A program made the translations under genes and the position numbers. A DNA stretch of 64,000 bases from Pelagimonas sp017744045 (GTDB lineage Bacteria > Pseudomonadota > Alphaproteobacteria > Rhodobacterales > Rhodobacteraceae). Below are positions 7,950-16,741 of the stretch, in pieces; positions within the stretch are counted from its first letter, which is position 1; each line of letters starts with the position of its first letter. Location: NCBI RefSeq assembly GCF_017744045.1, contig NZ_JAGHRD010000004.1; one strand, 5' to 3'. The notes beneath the pieces are model-generated. The model was not told the origin of the DNA. It saw nothing but the letters and a program-made list of their open reading frames with translations, and did not search any database.

Positions 7950-8768
7950 TCACATCATCGCAATCCAGTTGCGCAAGGCCTCTACCGCTTCGGGCTCGTC
8001 CAGAAACGGGATATGCCCACGGTCGGCCACCTGCACCGCCTGCGCATCCGCGCGCCGCGCCACCATCTTGTCAAAGCACGCCGCCGACAAGAGGTCCGAA
8101 TTTGCCCCCCGGATCAGGCATAGCGGCAACCCATCCAGCGCATCAAAAAATGGCCACAGATCCGGCACCGCCTGCGCCCCGTCCGCCAGAACCGCATCGC
8201 GCAGTTTTGGGTCATAGGTGATGTCCAGCCCCCCCTCGACCTCGCGATAATGCGTCTCCGCCTCGCGTTTCCAGCGCTCTGGCGGCACATTGGCAAACCC
8301 GGCCATCGCCTTGGGGCGCGCAGCAATCGCCGCTTCCATGGTTTTCCAGACCGGGCGGCGACCAAGGTAATCCTTGATCACATCCAGCCCCTTATCTGCG
8401 ATTTCCGGGCCGATATCGTTCAGGGCCACCCCCAGCAGCCGGTCTTTCACGGTTGCCGCCAGCCCCATGGCGATCAAACCACCGCGCGAACTGCCCAGCA
8501 CCGCTGCTTTCTCGATCCCCAGATGATCCAACAGCTCAACCGCATCACGCCCCTCAACCGGAATCGCATAGGTCTCATGCGGGGCCCAATCCGACTGCCC
8601 ACGCCCGCGATAGTCCAACCGGATCAGGCGCACGCCATCCAGCAAAGGCGCGACATAGTCGAAATCCTTGCCATTGCGGCTGAGCCCCGACAGGCACAGG
8701 ATCGGCAGCCCCGCGCCCTCATCCGTGAAATACAGGCTTATCCCATCGGACGTGGTAAAACGAGGCAT
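7950..8768 (-). CDS. Alpha/beta-fold hydrolase
   Basis: 272-residue serine hydrolase. The nucleophile elbow is GSSRGG with S94, and the C-terminal histidine is in DRGHIPFLDEP. A lid-type insertion lies between, around residues 115-190. The substrate is unknown. It begins at an ATG that shares its A with the TGA of the upstream HAD gene (TGATG), so translation is probably coupled. The next in-frame start upstream is a TTG. The shared transcript hints at hydrolysis and dehalogenation of related small molecules, but that is inference. Confidence 0.85.
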   Translation of the reverse strand: MPRFTTSDGISLYFTDEGAGLPILCLSGLSRNGKDFDYVAPLLDGVRLIRLDYRGRGQSDWAPHETYAIPVEGRDAVELLDHLGIEKAAVLGSSRGGLIAMGLAATVKDRLLGVALNDIGPEIADKGLDVIKDYLGRRPVWKTMEAAIAARPKAMAGFANVPPERWKREAETHYREVEGGLDITYDPKLRDAVLADGAQAVPDLWPFFDALDGLPLCLIRGANSDLLSAACFDKMVARRADAQAVQVADRGHIPFLDEPEAVEALRNWIAMM

Positions 8769-9448
8769 CAAACAAGCTCCGGTATCGTGCTGAGGTCGCT
8801 AAGAACGCGCCCCGGTTTGCCCGGCAACCGATCCATTGGCAACCCCATGCGGTTCACCCAGACCGTGTTGAACCCATATGCCGCGGCATGGGCCGCGTCC
8901 CAGCCATTTGAAGAGACAAACAACACCTCTTCGGGCGCGCAGCCAAACCGCGCACCGACCAGATCATAAACCTCGCGGGCGGGTTTGAAAGTCTCGACCT
9001 TATCCACCGAGATCAGCGCATCCAGATAGAGCCCGACACCGGCGCTATCCACCGCGCCCTCCAGCATATCCTTATTGCCGTTGGAGAGGATCGCACAGTT
9101 TTTCCCGGCGGCCTTCAGATGCGCCAGCATAAAGGGCACCTCCTTATAGGCGGGCAATTCCCAGTAAAGCGCCAGCAGGCGTTCGCGCAGCTCAAGGTCA
9201 TCTTGCAACCCAGCCCGCTCCATCGCCCAATCCAGCCCGTCCTTGGTGACCTCCCAAAACGGTACATAGGTGCCCGCCACCGCGCGCAGCCAGCTATATT
9301 CCAACTGCTTGGCCCGCCAATCCGCGGCGATTTGCGGCCAGACCGCTGCCAGCTTTTCGCGCCCTGGCTCCTCGGCCACGACACGGGCAGCAGCGGCGAC
9401 ATCAAACAAGGTGCCATAAGCGTCAAAGACGCAGGTGGTGATGGTCAT
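8768..9448 (-). CDS. Haloacid dehalogenase, type II
   Basis: 226-residue HAD-superfamily enzyme of the (S)-2-haloacid dehalogenase type. Motif I is FDAYGTLFD with D9 as the nucleophile, motif II is the ILSNGNKD stretch, and the C-terminal signature is VSSNGWDAAHAAAYGFNTVWVNR in two parts. It would hydrolyse short 2-haloacids or act as a phosphatase; the family contains both. The start MTITTCVFD is chosen because GGAGGGG lies seven bases upstream. It is overlapped by the downstream hydrolase gene and divergent from the VOC gene. Confidence 0.9.
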   Translation of the reverse strand: MTITTCVFDAYGTLFDVAAAARVVAEEPGREKLAAVWPQIAADWRAKQLEYSWLRAVAGTYVPFWEVTKDGLDWAMERAGLQDDLELRERLLALYWELPAYKEVPFMLAHLKAAGKNCAILSNGNKDMLEGAVDSAGVGLYLDALISVDKVETFKPAREVYDLVGARFGCAPEEVLFVSSNGWDAAHAAAYGFNTVWVNRMGLPMDRLPGKPGRVLSDLSTIPELV

Positions 9449-9601
9449 GGGGTCCCCTCCAGATTTGCCGCCCGCCACCCTGACAGATTTTGGCAGGAGC
9501 GAAAGGTCAAAGGCGCGATTACCCGCGCAGTCTCACACCAATGTGTTAGCCTTGGGTCATCGAATTTCCAATAACCCGAGTAATGTTCAAGGAGAGTGAC
9601 C

Positions 9602-10000
9602 ATGTCAAACCACGGTAAAATCTGGTGGAACGAGCTGATGACCCGCGATGTCGAAAAGGCCAAGGCCTATTATTCCGACCTCTGCGGCTGGAGTTTTGAC
9701 TCCATGCCTGACCCCGATACCGGCAGCGTCTATTGGATCGCCATGCAGGGCGACCAACCCGTGGGCGGACTTATGGATATGAGCCTGCTTGAAAACCTGA
9801 ACGGTGTGCCGCCACATTGGTTCACCTATATCGCAGTGGATGATGTGGATGCCTCGGTCGAGGCCACAACTGCTGCCGGGGGCGAAATCCGCCGCCCTGC
9901 CTTTGACGTGCCGGGCATTGGCCGCATTGCCATCATCGCCGACCCGACCGGCGCGCCTGTTGGCATCATGACTCCGGCTGCCCCGGCGGAACAGGGCTAA
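9602..10000 (+). CDS. VOC family (glyoxalase/bleomycin-resistance fold) protein
   Basis: 132-residue vicinal-oxygen-chelate protein. Two beta-alpha-beta-beta-beta modules can be followed: IWWNELMTRDVEKAKAYYSD at the start and WFTYIAVDDVDASVEATTAA in the second half, closing with ADPTGAPVGIMTP. Members act as lyases, dioxygenases or antibiotic-binding proteins; no specific role can be assigned. AAGGAG sits seven bases before the ATG at 9602. The GTG six bases upstream is an alternative. Confidence 0.85.
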   Translation: MSNHGKIWWNELMTRDVEKAKAYYSDLCGWSFDSMPDPDTGSVYWIAMQGDQPVGGLMDMSLLENLNGVPPHWFTYIAVDDVDASVEATTAAGGEIRRPAFDVPGIGRIAIIADPTGAPVGIMTPAAPAEQG

Positions 10001-10101
10001 GCCATTTGCAAATCACGTCCGGGTCTCATAGGGTGCGCGCCCATACGAGCACCCGGACGGTCCGGCCTCGTCCATTCATTTCCCGAAAAAACGAGGCCAC
10101 G

Positions 10102-10560
10102 ATGACACAAGCCAAATCCGGCGATACCGTTCGCATTCATTACACCGGCACCCTGGATGACGGTTCGACCTTTGACAGCTCCGCCGGGCGCGACCCGCTG
10201 GAATTCAAACTGGGCTCTGGTCAGGTCATTCCCGGTTTCGACAAAGGTGTCGATGGCATGACCGTTGGCGAAAAGAAAACCATCCATATCCCTGCGGACG
10301 AGGCCTATGGCCAAAAGGATGACCGCGCCGTTCAGGCCATCCCACGCGAAAACATCCCCGATGATATCCCGCTTGAGGTTGGTATTCAGCTGCAAATGCA
10401 ATCTCCTACCGGTCAGGTCATGCCTGTGACCGTCACCGAAGTCACCGATACCGAGGTCACCCTGGATGCCAACCACCCGTTGGCGGGCAAGGATCTGACC
10501 TTTGAACTGGAACTGGTTTCGGTCGGATGTGGCGACGAATCCTGTGGGTGTGGTAGCTAG
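10102..10560 (+). CDS. FKBP-type peptidyl-prolyl cis-trans isomerase
   Basis: 152-residue SlyD/FkpA-like cytoplasmic isomerase. VRIHYTGTLDDGSTFDSS, then GSGQVIPGFDKGVDGM, match the FKBP core. An inserted flap domain follows (about residues 70-120), and the protein ends in a short cysteine cluster, GCGDESCGCGS, as in metal-binding SlyD proteins. It assists proline isomerisation and possibly metal insertion. The start is placed at MTQAKSGD rather than upstream in-frame codons because it matches the family. A strong terminator follows. Confidence 0.93.
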   Translation: MTQAKSGDTVRIHYTGTLDDGSTFDSSAGRDPLEFKLGSGQVIPGFDKGVDGMTVGEKKTIHIPADEAYGQKDDRAVQAIPRENIPDDIPLEVGIQLQMQSPTGQVMPVTVTEVTDTEVTLDANHPLAGKDLTFELELVSVGCGDESCGCGS

Positions 10561-10583
10561 AGCGCCCTTCGGAACTGAATTGC

Positions 10584-10610
10584 AAAAGGCGGGGTCACCC
10601 CGCCTTTTTC
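10584..10610 (+). terminator. Intrinsic terminator of the FKBP gene
   Basis: GGCGGGG and CCCCGCC form a seven-bp stem with a three-base loop, followed by TTTTTC, 24 bases after the stop codon. Confidence 0.9.
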
Positions 10611-10716
10611 TTTGGCCTTGGTTGCCATCGCCCGCGCCAAACGGCTACATCTTGATCCACATAAAAACGTTGCCGGTTGTTGTCACATCGCTTAACGCTG
10701 TATGGCATCAAAGACA

Positions 10717-10728
10717 TTAACGCGTTAA
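10717..10728. promoter_or_regulatory. Palindromic operator candidate before pcaD
   Basis: TTAACGCGTTAA is a perfect 12-bp palindrome 51 bases before the pcaD start, preceded by a related half (CTTAACG) near 10690. The central CG is common in LacI/GntR-type operators. The known PcaQ site (ATAACC-N4-GGTTA) is not matched. No regulator gene is adjacent. Confidence 0.45.
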
Positions 10729-10779
10729 GTGGTTCCCGCTGGGTCAGTCAAACCCGAAGCGCGACAGGGAGGGCTTGCC

Positions 10780-11568
10780 ATGCATATGGCCGATATGGGT
10801 AAATTCAAACTGCATTACCGGATTGATGGGCCTGATGATGGGGTGCCGGTGGTCTTTGCCAATTCGCTGGGGACTGACCTGCGGCTTTGGGATCCGATCA
10901 TGCCGCTTTTGCCCGCCGGTCTGCGCATCCTGCGCTATGACAAGCGCGGTCATGGCCTGTCTGACACGCCCGAGGGGCGCTATTCCATGGGCGCGCTGGT
11001 CGGCGACGCGGAAAAACTGATGCAGATGACCGGGTTCAAGGATGCGGTCTTTGTCGGCCTGTCCATTGGCGGGTTGATTGCCCAAGGGCTGGCCGCCAAA
11101 CGTCTTGATCTGGTCAAGGCCGTGGTTCTGTCAAACACAGCCGCCAAAATCGGCACCCGCGACATGTGGGAGGACCGGATCAAAACCGTCGAAGCCGGCG
11201 GGCTTGAGGCAGCGCTGGAAACCACAATGACGCGCTGGTTCTCCAAGAAATTCCGCCAGACGCCGGATTACCCCGCCTGGGAGAACCTGCATCTGCAAAC
11301 CCCCGTGGCCGGTTGGGTTGGCTGTGCTGCGGCGATTGCCGGGACCGATTTCATCTCCTCCACATCCGGCCTGCGCCTGCCCGCCCTTGGCATTGCCGGG
11401 ACCGAAGACGGCTCAACCCCGCCGGATCTGGTGCGTGAAATGACCGATCTGATCCCTGGCTCGCAATTCCATCTGATCCGCGGGGCGGGACATCTGCCTT
11501 GCGTCGAAAAGCCCGAGGAATATGCCGAGGTGCTGACCGGCTTCCTGAAATCGCAAGGGCTGGTCTGA
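10780..11568 (+). CDS. pcaD: 3-oxoadipate enol-lactonase
   Basis: Hydrolyses 3-oxoadipate enol-lactone to 3-oxoadipate in the protocatechuate branch of the beta-ketoadipate pathway. 262 residues, the usual length. The alpha/beta-hydrolase nucleophile is S95 in FVGLSIGG, the oxyanion region is FANSLGTDLRLWD, and the histidine is in GAGHLPCVEKP. The start MHMADMGK is preferred, with GGGAGGG upstream. It heads a run of four genes with gaps of 0, 12 and 3 bases. pcaB follows two genes later, but pcaGH and pcaC are not in this window, so the pathway must be completed elsewhere. Confidence 0.88.
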   Translation: MHMADMGKFKLHYRIDGPDDGVPVVFANSLGTDLRLWDPIMPLLPAGLRILRYDKRGHGLSDTPEGRYSMGALVGDAEKLMQMTGFKDAVFVGLSIGGLIAQGLAAKRLDLVKAVVLSNTAAKIGTRDMWEDRIKTVEAGGLEAALETTMTRWFSKKFRQTPDYPAWENLHLQTPVAGWVGCAAAIAGTDFISSTSGLRLPALGIAGTEDGSTPPDLVREMTDLIPGSQFHLIRGAGHLPCVEKPEEYAEVLTGFLKSQGLV

Positions 11569-12276
11569 ATGGCGCGCTTTGTGCTGATCCACGGCTCGTG
11601 TCATGGGGCCTGGTGCTGGCGCGATGTGATCCCCGAATTGCACGCCCTCGGGCATGAGGCCAAGGCCATTGACCTGCCCTCGCACGGGGCGGATACCACG
11701 CCGGCGGCGGATGTGACGCTTGACCTTTACGCGCGCGCCATCCTGGCGGCGCTGGATGCGCCCAGCATAGTTGTGGGCCATTCCATGGCCGGGTTCCCGA
11801 TTTCCCGCGCTGCCGAGCTGGACCCAAGCCATATCACGCGGCTGGTCTATCTCTGTTCCTATATCCCCTGGCCCGGGCTTGGCCTTGCGGATCAGCGTCG
11901 CAAAGCGCCGCGACAGCCCTTGGCCGAGGCCTTTCAGGTTGCGCCGGATCGCATCACCATGGGGTTTGATCCCAGCATGGCGCAGGACAAGTTCTATCAC
12001 GATTGCCCCGAGGCGGTGGAATATGCGCTGCAAAACCTGTGCCCGCAGCCGATCCTGCCGCAAGAAACCCCCGCTGAGCTCGGCGCAAACTACGCCTCGG
12101 TGGCGCGCAGCTATATCACCTGTGACGATGACCAGGCCATTCCGCCCGAGTTTCAGCACGAGATGGCCACCGCCCTGCCCGAGAGCGACCGTTACAGCCT
12201 GCCCAGCTCTCATTCGCCTTTCTTTTCGATGCCGGATCGCCTTGCCGCGCTCTTGCACCAGATCGCCCAGACCTGA
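11569..12276 (+). CDS. Alpha/beta hydrolase, plant-esterase/hydroxynitrile-lyase-like
   Basis: 235-residue hydrolase that starts immediately after the pcaD stop codon. FVLIHGSCHGAWCW is the oxyanion segment of the salicylate-esterase/hydroxynitrile-lyase group, the nucleophile is S72 in VVGHSMAGF, and the catalytic histidine is likely in SSHSPFFSMP. Its position inside the pca operon suggests it releases an aromatic acid from an ester so that the acid can enter the pathway. That is inference; the sequence only shows the fold and active site. Confidence 0.8.
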   Translation: MARFVLIHGSCHGAWCWRDVIPELHALGHEAKAIDLPSHGADTTPAADVTLDLYARAILAALDAPSIVVGHSMAGFPISRAAELDPSHITRLVYLCSYIPWPGLGLADQRRKAPRQPLAEAFQVAPDRITMGFDPSMAQDKFYHDCPEAVEYALQNLCPQPILPQETPAELGANYASVARSYITCDDDQAIPPEFQHEMATALPESDRYSLPSSHSPFFSMPDRLAALLHQIAQT

Positions 12277-12288
12277 CCGGAGCCCTCT

Positions 12289-13614
12289 ATGCCCGCCACC
12301 CCCTTTGACAGCCTGCACCTGAACACCCTCTTCCCTGCCGGAGACATCGGCAAGCTGTTTTCCGACAGCGCCGAAATCCGCGCGATGATGTTGGTTCAGG
12401 GCTCCCTGGCCTTGGTTCAGGGCGAGGCGGGCACGATCCCTCAGCTCAGCGCTAAGGCCCTGCATCGTGCCAGCCTTGAGTTGCAGATCGACCCAGCCGG
12501 ATTGGCCGAGTCCTGTGAGCAGAACGGCGTGACGGTTCCCGGCCTTGTCGCCGCCTTTCGTAAAGCCCTGCAAGCGCCCGAACACGGGCAATATCTGCAT
12601 TGGGGTGCGACCTCGCAAGACATTCAGGACAGCGCCCTGATGCTGCGCATGAAGCGTGCCCTTGGCATGATGGAGGCGCATTTGCGCGCCATCCTCGCCA
12701 ATCTGGCCAAGCTCGCCCAAGCCCATGCTGACACGCCGATGACCGCGCGCAGCTATGGGCAGCACGCCGTTCCCACCAGCTTTGGCGCGCAAGTGGCAAG
12801 CTGGGGCTGGCCGCTGATTGCGCAGCTTGAAGCCCTGGCAGAGCTGCGCGCGCAGACCTTGCTAGTCTCACTATCCGGCGCGGCTGGTACGGCTTCGGCG
12901 CTGGGTGATGATCCGATTGCCCTGCGCGCTGAACTGGCGGCTAAGCTGGGCCTGCAGGACCCGGGGCGCAGCTGGCATTCAGATCGCGGCCCGATCCTGC
13001 AACAGGCCGATTGGATGGCCCGCACCGCGATTGCTTTGGGCAAGCTTGGCGAGGACCTGATCCTTGCCACCCAATCCGGCATTGGCGAGGTAACACTGGG
13101 CGGCGCTGGCGGATCCTCCACCATGCCGCAAAAACAAAACCCTGTGCTGCCCTCTGCTTTGGTCGCACTGGCCCGTCATGCGCAAGGGCTGAACACGACC
13201 TTGCAAGGCGCGGCGCTGCATCGCCAACAGCGCGACGGGGCCGCTTGGTTCACCGAATGGCTGACATTTCCGCAATTGGTGCAAAGCTGTGCCGCCGCGC
13301 TGGCGCAGGCCGAGGCTGTGACCGGTGGTCTCAGCCCCAATGTGGCCCGCATGTCCGAGATCCTTGAGGAAACCGGCGGGTTTGTTCTGGCCGAGGCGCT
13401 GAGCTTTGCCCTTGCTGCCAAGATGCCACGCCCTGAGGCGCAGGCCGAAACCAAGACCCTATGTGCCAAAGCGCGGGACACAGGTCAGGATCTGGCCGCG
13501 ATTGCCAAAGAGGCGCATCCGGACCTGCCCGCGACCCTGTTCGGCATGACCCAGCAATTGGGCACCGCCCCGGATGAGGCGCGCAGATTTGCGCAGGCCG
13601 CCGCCGCGCTCTGA
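12289..13614 (+). CDS. pcaB: 3-carboxy-cis,cis-muconate cycloisomerase
   Basis: Cycloisomerase of the fumarase/argininosuccinate-lyase superfamily, 441 residues, acting before PcaD in protocatechuate catabolism. The superfamily signature GGSSTMPQKQNPVLP is around residue 275, YLHWGATSQDIQDSA near 103 forms another active-site segment, and HSDRGPILQQADW is typical of PcaB. It lies 12 bases after the hydrolase gene and three bases before the exporter gene. Adenylosuccinate lyase was considered, but the pcaD linkage favours PcaB. Confidence 0.88.
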   Translation: MPATPFDSLHLNTLFPAGDIGKLFSDSAEIRAMMLVQGSLALVQGEAGTIPQLSAKALHRASLELQIDPAGLAESCEQNGVTVPGLVAAFRKALQAPEHGQYLHWGATSQDIQDSALMLRMKRALGMMEAHLRAILANLAKLAQAHADTPMTARSYGQHAVPTSFGAQVASWGWPLIAQLEALAELRAQTLLVSLSGAAGTASALGDDPIALRAELAAKLGLQDPGRSWHSDRGPILQQADWMARTAIALGKLGEDLILATQSGIGEVTLGGAGGSSTMPQKQNPVLPSALVALARHAQGLNTTLQGAALHRQQRDGAAWFTEWLTFPQLVQSCAAALAQAEAVTGGLSPNVARMSEILEETGGFVLAEALSFALAAKMPRPEAQAETKTLCAKARDTGQDLAAIAKEAHPDLPATLFGMTQQLGTAPDEARRFAQAAAAL

Positions 13615-13617
13615 TCC

Positions 13618-14823
13618 ATGAACCTGACCGCCGTCTTCCTCTTGGCAACCGTGATGATCGACGCGATGGGCGTCGGGTTGATCATGCCGGTCATGCCCGA
13701 CCTCATCACCGAGGTCACCGGCGGCACCCTATCTGATGCGGCCCTGTGGGGCGGGGTTTTGACCACCGCCTTTGCGGTCATGCAATTCCTGTTCTCGCCG
13801 CTTTTGGGCAATCTGTCTGACTGGCTGGGCCGCCGCCCGGTTCTGTTGGTGTCGCTGGCGGTTATGGCGGCGGATTACGTGGTCATGGCCTTGGCCGGAA
13901 CGCTCTGGCTCTTGTTGATTGGTCGCCTCATTGGCGGCATCACCGCTGCAACCCATGCCACCGCCTCGGCCACCATGGCCGACCTCGCCGAGCCGGGCAA
14001 AGAGGCGCAGGGCTTTGGCCTGATCTCGGCGGCCATCGGGCTTGGCTTTATCCTGGGGCCGTTGATCGGCGGTGTGCTGGGCGAATATGGCACCCGCGCC
14101 CCGTTTTGGGCCGCCGCGTTTTTGGCCGGCGCAAACGGTTTGCTCGGCTGGGCGGTGTTCCGCGAGACCGTCACCGATGCCATTCGCCGCCCCTTTGTCC
14201 TGCGCAAATCCAACCCGTTTTCGGCCTTTCTGGCCATGTCGCACCTGCCCGGCGTTGGGCGCGGGTTGATCGGGTTCTTCCTCTATCAGGTCAGTTTCGC
14301 CGTCTATCCGGCGGTCTGGGCCTATTTCGGCAAAGCGCGTTTTGGTTGGGAACCGGGCATGATTGGCGTGTCACTGGCGATCTTTGGCGTGTCATTGGTT
14401 CTGGTGCAGGGCGTGTTGATCCGCAGCCTGATCGACCGGTTGGGAAATCGCGGCACAGCCCTGTTTGGTCTGGTATTTTCCGGGATTTCCTACGGGGCAT
14501 TGTCGGTTGTGACCTCGGGCCAGCTGGCCCTGATCCTCACCCCATTGGCGGCTTTGGGCGCGGCGTTTTCTCCGGCGATGCAAGGGATCCTGTCCCAAAG
14601 GCTCGGCCCGTCGCGGCAAGGTGAATTGCAAGGCTTGCTTGGCTCGACCTCGGCCATTGCCATGGCCATCGCACCCTTGTTGATGACCGCGACCTTTGCC
14701 CATTTCACCCGCGCCGAAACCGGCATCTATTTCCCCCCTGCCCCGTTCTTGGTGGCCTTGTTCCTGACAGTGCTGACCTTGGCGCTGTTCCTTGCCCCCG
14801 CGTCACAACAACAAAAGTCGTAA
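13618..14823 (+). CDS. MFS transporter, TCR/Tet family
   Basis: 401-residue twelve-span major facilitator related to tetracycline/H+ antiporters. Motif A is GNLSDWLGRRPVLL between TM2 and TM3, and the TM5 motif C region reads GLISAAIGLGFILGPLIGG. It starts three bases after pcaB, so it is probably co-transcribed. In this setting it may export or import an aromatic compound or intermediate. True antibiotic export cannot be judged from sequence. Confidence 0.85.
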   Translation: MNLTAVFLLATVMIDAMGVGLIMPVMPDLITEVTGGTLSDAALWGGVLTTAFAVMQFLFSPLLGNLSDWLGRRPVLLVSLAVMAADYVVMALAGTLWLLLIGRLIGGITAATHATASATMADLAEPGKEAQGFGLISAAIGLGFILGPLIGGVLGEYGTRAPFWAAAFLAGANGLLGWAVFRETVTDAIRRPFVLRKSNPFSAFLAMSHLPGVGRGLIGFFLYQVSFAVYPAVWAYFGKARFGWEPGMIGVSLAIFGVSLVLVQGVLIRSLIDRLGNRGTALFGLVFSGISYGALSVVTSGQLALILTPLAALGAAFSPAMQGILSQRLGPSRQGELQGLLGSTSAIAMAIAPLLMTATFAHFTRAETGIYFPPAPFLVALFLTVLTLALFLAPASQQQKS

Positions 14824-14936
14824 ACGCCGCTTTCTGTCGTTTTCTTGCATGACGGCTCGGGTCATGCTGCAAAGATCACTCTATAAGGGGGCACTCTTGG
14901 CCCCGATTGAACCGACACATCAGACCCGAGGCCGCC

Positions 14937-16175
14937 ATGCAAATCAGCGATCTTGATATCATCGTCACCGCCCCCCCTGCCCCAGGTTGGGGCGGGCGTT
15001 ATTGGATACTGGTCAAGCTGACCACCAAGGACGGGATCACCGGTTGGGGCGAATGCTATGCCTCAAGCGTCGGGCCCAAGGCGATGCGCGCCGTGATTGA
15101 GGACGTGTTCCAGCGCTACATCCTTGGCGAAAACCCGGAAAACATCGAACGCATGTTCCGCCGCACCTATAGTTCGGGCTTTACGCAACGCCCTGATCTG
15201 ACAGTGATTGGCGCGTTTTCGGGGTTGGAAATGGCCTGCTGGGACATTCTGGGCAAGGCGCGCAACCGCCCGGTCTGGGCGCTGCTGGGCGGGATGATGA
15301 ATGAACGCATCCGCACCTATACCTATCTCTATCCGCTGGATCATCATCCCCTGCCTGAATTTTGGGGCGACGCAGATATGGCCGCCGAAGCCGCCGCCGA
15401 CTGCGTCGCGCGCGGCTATACGGCGGTGAAATTCGACCCGGCTGGCCCCTATACCATGCGCGGCGGCCACCAGCCCGCCATGTCCGACATCACCCGCTCC
15501 GTCGATTTTTGCCGCGCCATTCGCGAAGCGGTGGGGGACAAGGCGGACCTGCTCTTTGGCACCCATGGCCAGTTCAACACCTCGGGCGCGATCCGATTGG
15601 GGCAAGCCTTGGAACCCTACCTCCCGCTCTGGTACGAAGAGCCGATCCCGCCAGACAATCTGCTGGAATTTGAACAGGTTGCGAAATCCGTCCGCATCCC
15701 CATCGCCACCGGGGAACGCATGTGTACCCGCGCCGAATTTGCCACGATCCTGCGCACGGGCGGGGTTAAGATCCTGCAACCGGCTTTGGGCCGCGTCGGC
15801 GGCATATGGGAGGCCCGTAAACTGGCGGTTCTGGCGGAAAGCTTTAATGCTGAAATGGCCCCGCATCTCTATGCTGGCCCGGTGGAATGGGCCGCAAATA
15901 TCCATCTCGGCGTGGCCATTCCCAACCTGCTGATCGCAGAAACCATCGAAACCCCGTTTCATGACGCGCTGATCAAAAGCGCGATCCGTGTCGAAGACGG
16001 CTATGTCACCGCCCCCACGGCTCCGGGGCTTGGGATCGAAGTCGACGAAGACCTGGCCCGCGCAAATCCCTATGAAGGCGATGGGTTGCACCTGCAGATG
16101 CAGGACGATCCTTGTGATTACAAAAACGGCAACCTGTTCGAAGGCGGGGCACCGGCCCCGCGCGATACCGCGTAA
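14937..16175 (+). CDS. Mandelate racemase/muconate lactonizing enzyme family protein
   Basis: 412-residue enolase-superfamily enzyme with an N-terminal capping domain and a C-terminal barrel. Acid-sugar dehydratase/cycloisomerase-like features are AVKFDPAGPY after the first catalytic region, LLFGTHGQFN, WYEEPIPPDN (metal ligand glutamate), ATGERMCTR (third ligand) and MAPHLYAGPVEWAANIH with a likely catalytic histidine. These enzymes abstract a proton alpha to a carboxylate. The substrate cannot be assigned; a sugar acid is most likely. The start MQISDLDI is preferred over an upstream frame extension. It is separate from the pca run (113-base gap). Confidence 0.85.
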   Translation: MQISDLDIIVTAPPAPGWGGRYWILVKLTTKDGITGWGECYASSVGPKAMRAVIEDVFQRYILGENPENIERMFRRTYSSGFTQRPDLTVIGAFSGLEMACWDILGKARNRPVWALLGGMMNERIRTYTYLYPLDHHPLPEFWGDADMAAEAAADCVARGYTAVKFDPAGPYTMRGGHQPAMSDITRSVDFCRAIREAVGDKADLLFGTHGQFNTSGAIRLGQALEPYLPLWYEEPIPPDNLLEFEQVAKSVRIPIATGERMCTRAEFATILRTGGVKILQPALGRVGGIWEARKLAVLAESFNAEMAPHLYAGPVEWAANIHLGVAIPNLLIAETIETPFHDALIKSAIRVEDGYVTAPTAPGLGIEVDEDLARANPYEGDGLHLQMQDDPCDYKNGNLFEGGAPAPRDTA

Positions 16176-16268
16176 CCAAGGCCGCAATCCCGCAAATTCA
16201 ATCCACCCCTCGCATTTTGGGCAAAGCATGTTTATCTTGTCGCGAAATCCAACAGGGAACCGCACCTC

Positions 16269-16598
16269 GTGAACCAAATGCCCAAACCCCCAGCCCCGCC
16301 CGAGGAAATGGCCACCAATGCTCAGCATGCCGCGTCTTTTCTAAAGACGCTGGCCCATGAGGGACGGCTGATGATCCTGTGTCATCTCGGCTCGGGTGAG
16401 AAATCGGTGGGCGAGCTTGAGGCGCTTTTGGACACGCGCCAAGCGGCGGTCAGTCAGATGCTGGCCCGGCTGCGCGAAGAGGGGCTGGTTTCGACCCGGC
16501 GTGACGGCAAGACGATCTATTACAGCCTCGCCAATGACGATACCAGCCGCGTGATTTCCCTGCTTTACGAGATGTTCTGCGCCAAAGCCGGGGCATAA
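16269..16598 (+). CDS. ArsR-family repressor, SqrR/BigR-like
   Basis: 109-residue winged-helix repressor. The recognition helix region reads TRQAAVSQMLARLREEG and the wing DGKTIYYSL. The metal motif ELCVCDL of arsenic sensors is missing. Two cysteines, C38 (MILCHL) and C104 (EMFCAKA), are 66 residues apart, the same spacing as the dithiol that senses persulfides in SqrR (C41/C107) and BigR (C42/C108). I infer a reactive-sulfur sensor. The GTG at 16269 is used because AGGGAA lies nine bases upstream; the ATG at 16278 is possible. No sulfide-oxidation gene is adjacent, so its target lies elsewhere or is unusual. Confidence 0.85.
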   Translation: MNQMPKPPAPPEEMATNAQHAASFLKTLAHEGRLMILCHLGSGEKSVGELEALLDTRQAAVSQMLARLREEGLVSTRRDGKTIYYSLANDDTSRVISLLYEMFCAKAGA

Positions 16599-16673
16599 GA
16601 ACAGCCGCAACTGACATCCAGCGCGGCTGTTTCCTTGGGTTTTACTTGCGCGATCGCGTCAGGTGCGCGCCAC

Positions 16674-16717
16674 CAAATTCCGTCGACGGAATTTGCAAAA
16701 GTTTTGCAAAACTTTTG
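16674..16717. repeat. Paired tandem palindromes, site 1
   Basis: Two adjoining perfect 22-bp palindromes: one with arm CAAATTCCGTC (16674-16695) and one with arm CAAAAGTTTTG (16696-16717). They lie between the convergent repressor and acyl-CoA synthetase genes and could act as a bidirectional terminator. Related pairs occur at 28622, 54026 and 63201. Confidence 0.85.
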
Positions 16718-16741
16718 TCACCGCGCCCCTGGCTGAGAGTG

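Noticed and set aside
11413..12792. Long leftward open frame (459 codons) across pcaD, the hydrolase and pcaB
   Set aside because: It is the antisense shadow of three well-supported genes, lacks family features and a ribosome site, and is common in GC-rich DNA.
13618..14823. Calling the exporter a tetracycline-resistance determinant
   Set aside because: Family resemblance alone; its place in a pca operon suggests a metabolite transporter.
15063..16328. Long leftward frame (421 codons) across the enolase-superfamily gene
   Set aside because: Antisense of a clear mandelate-racemase-type gene; no motifs.
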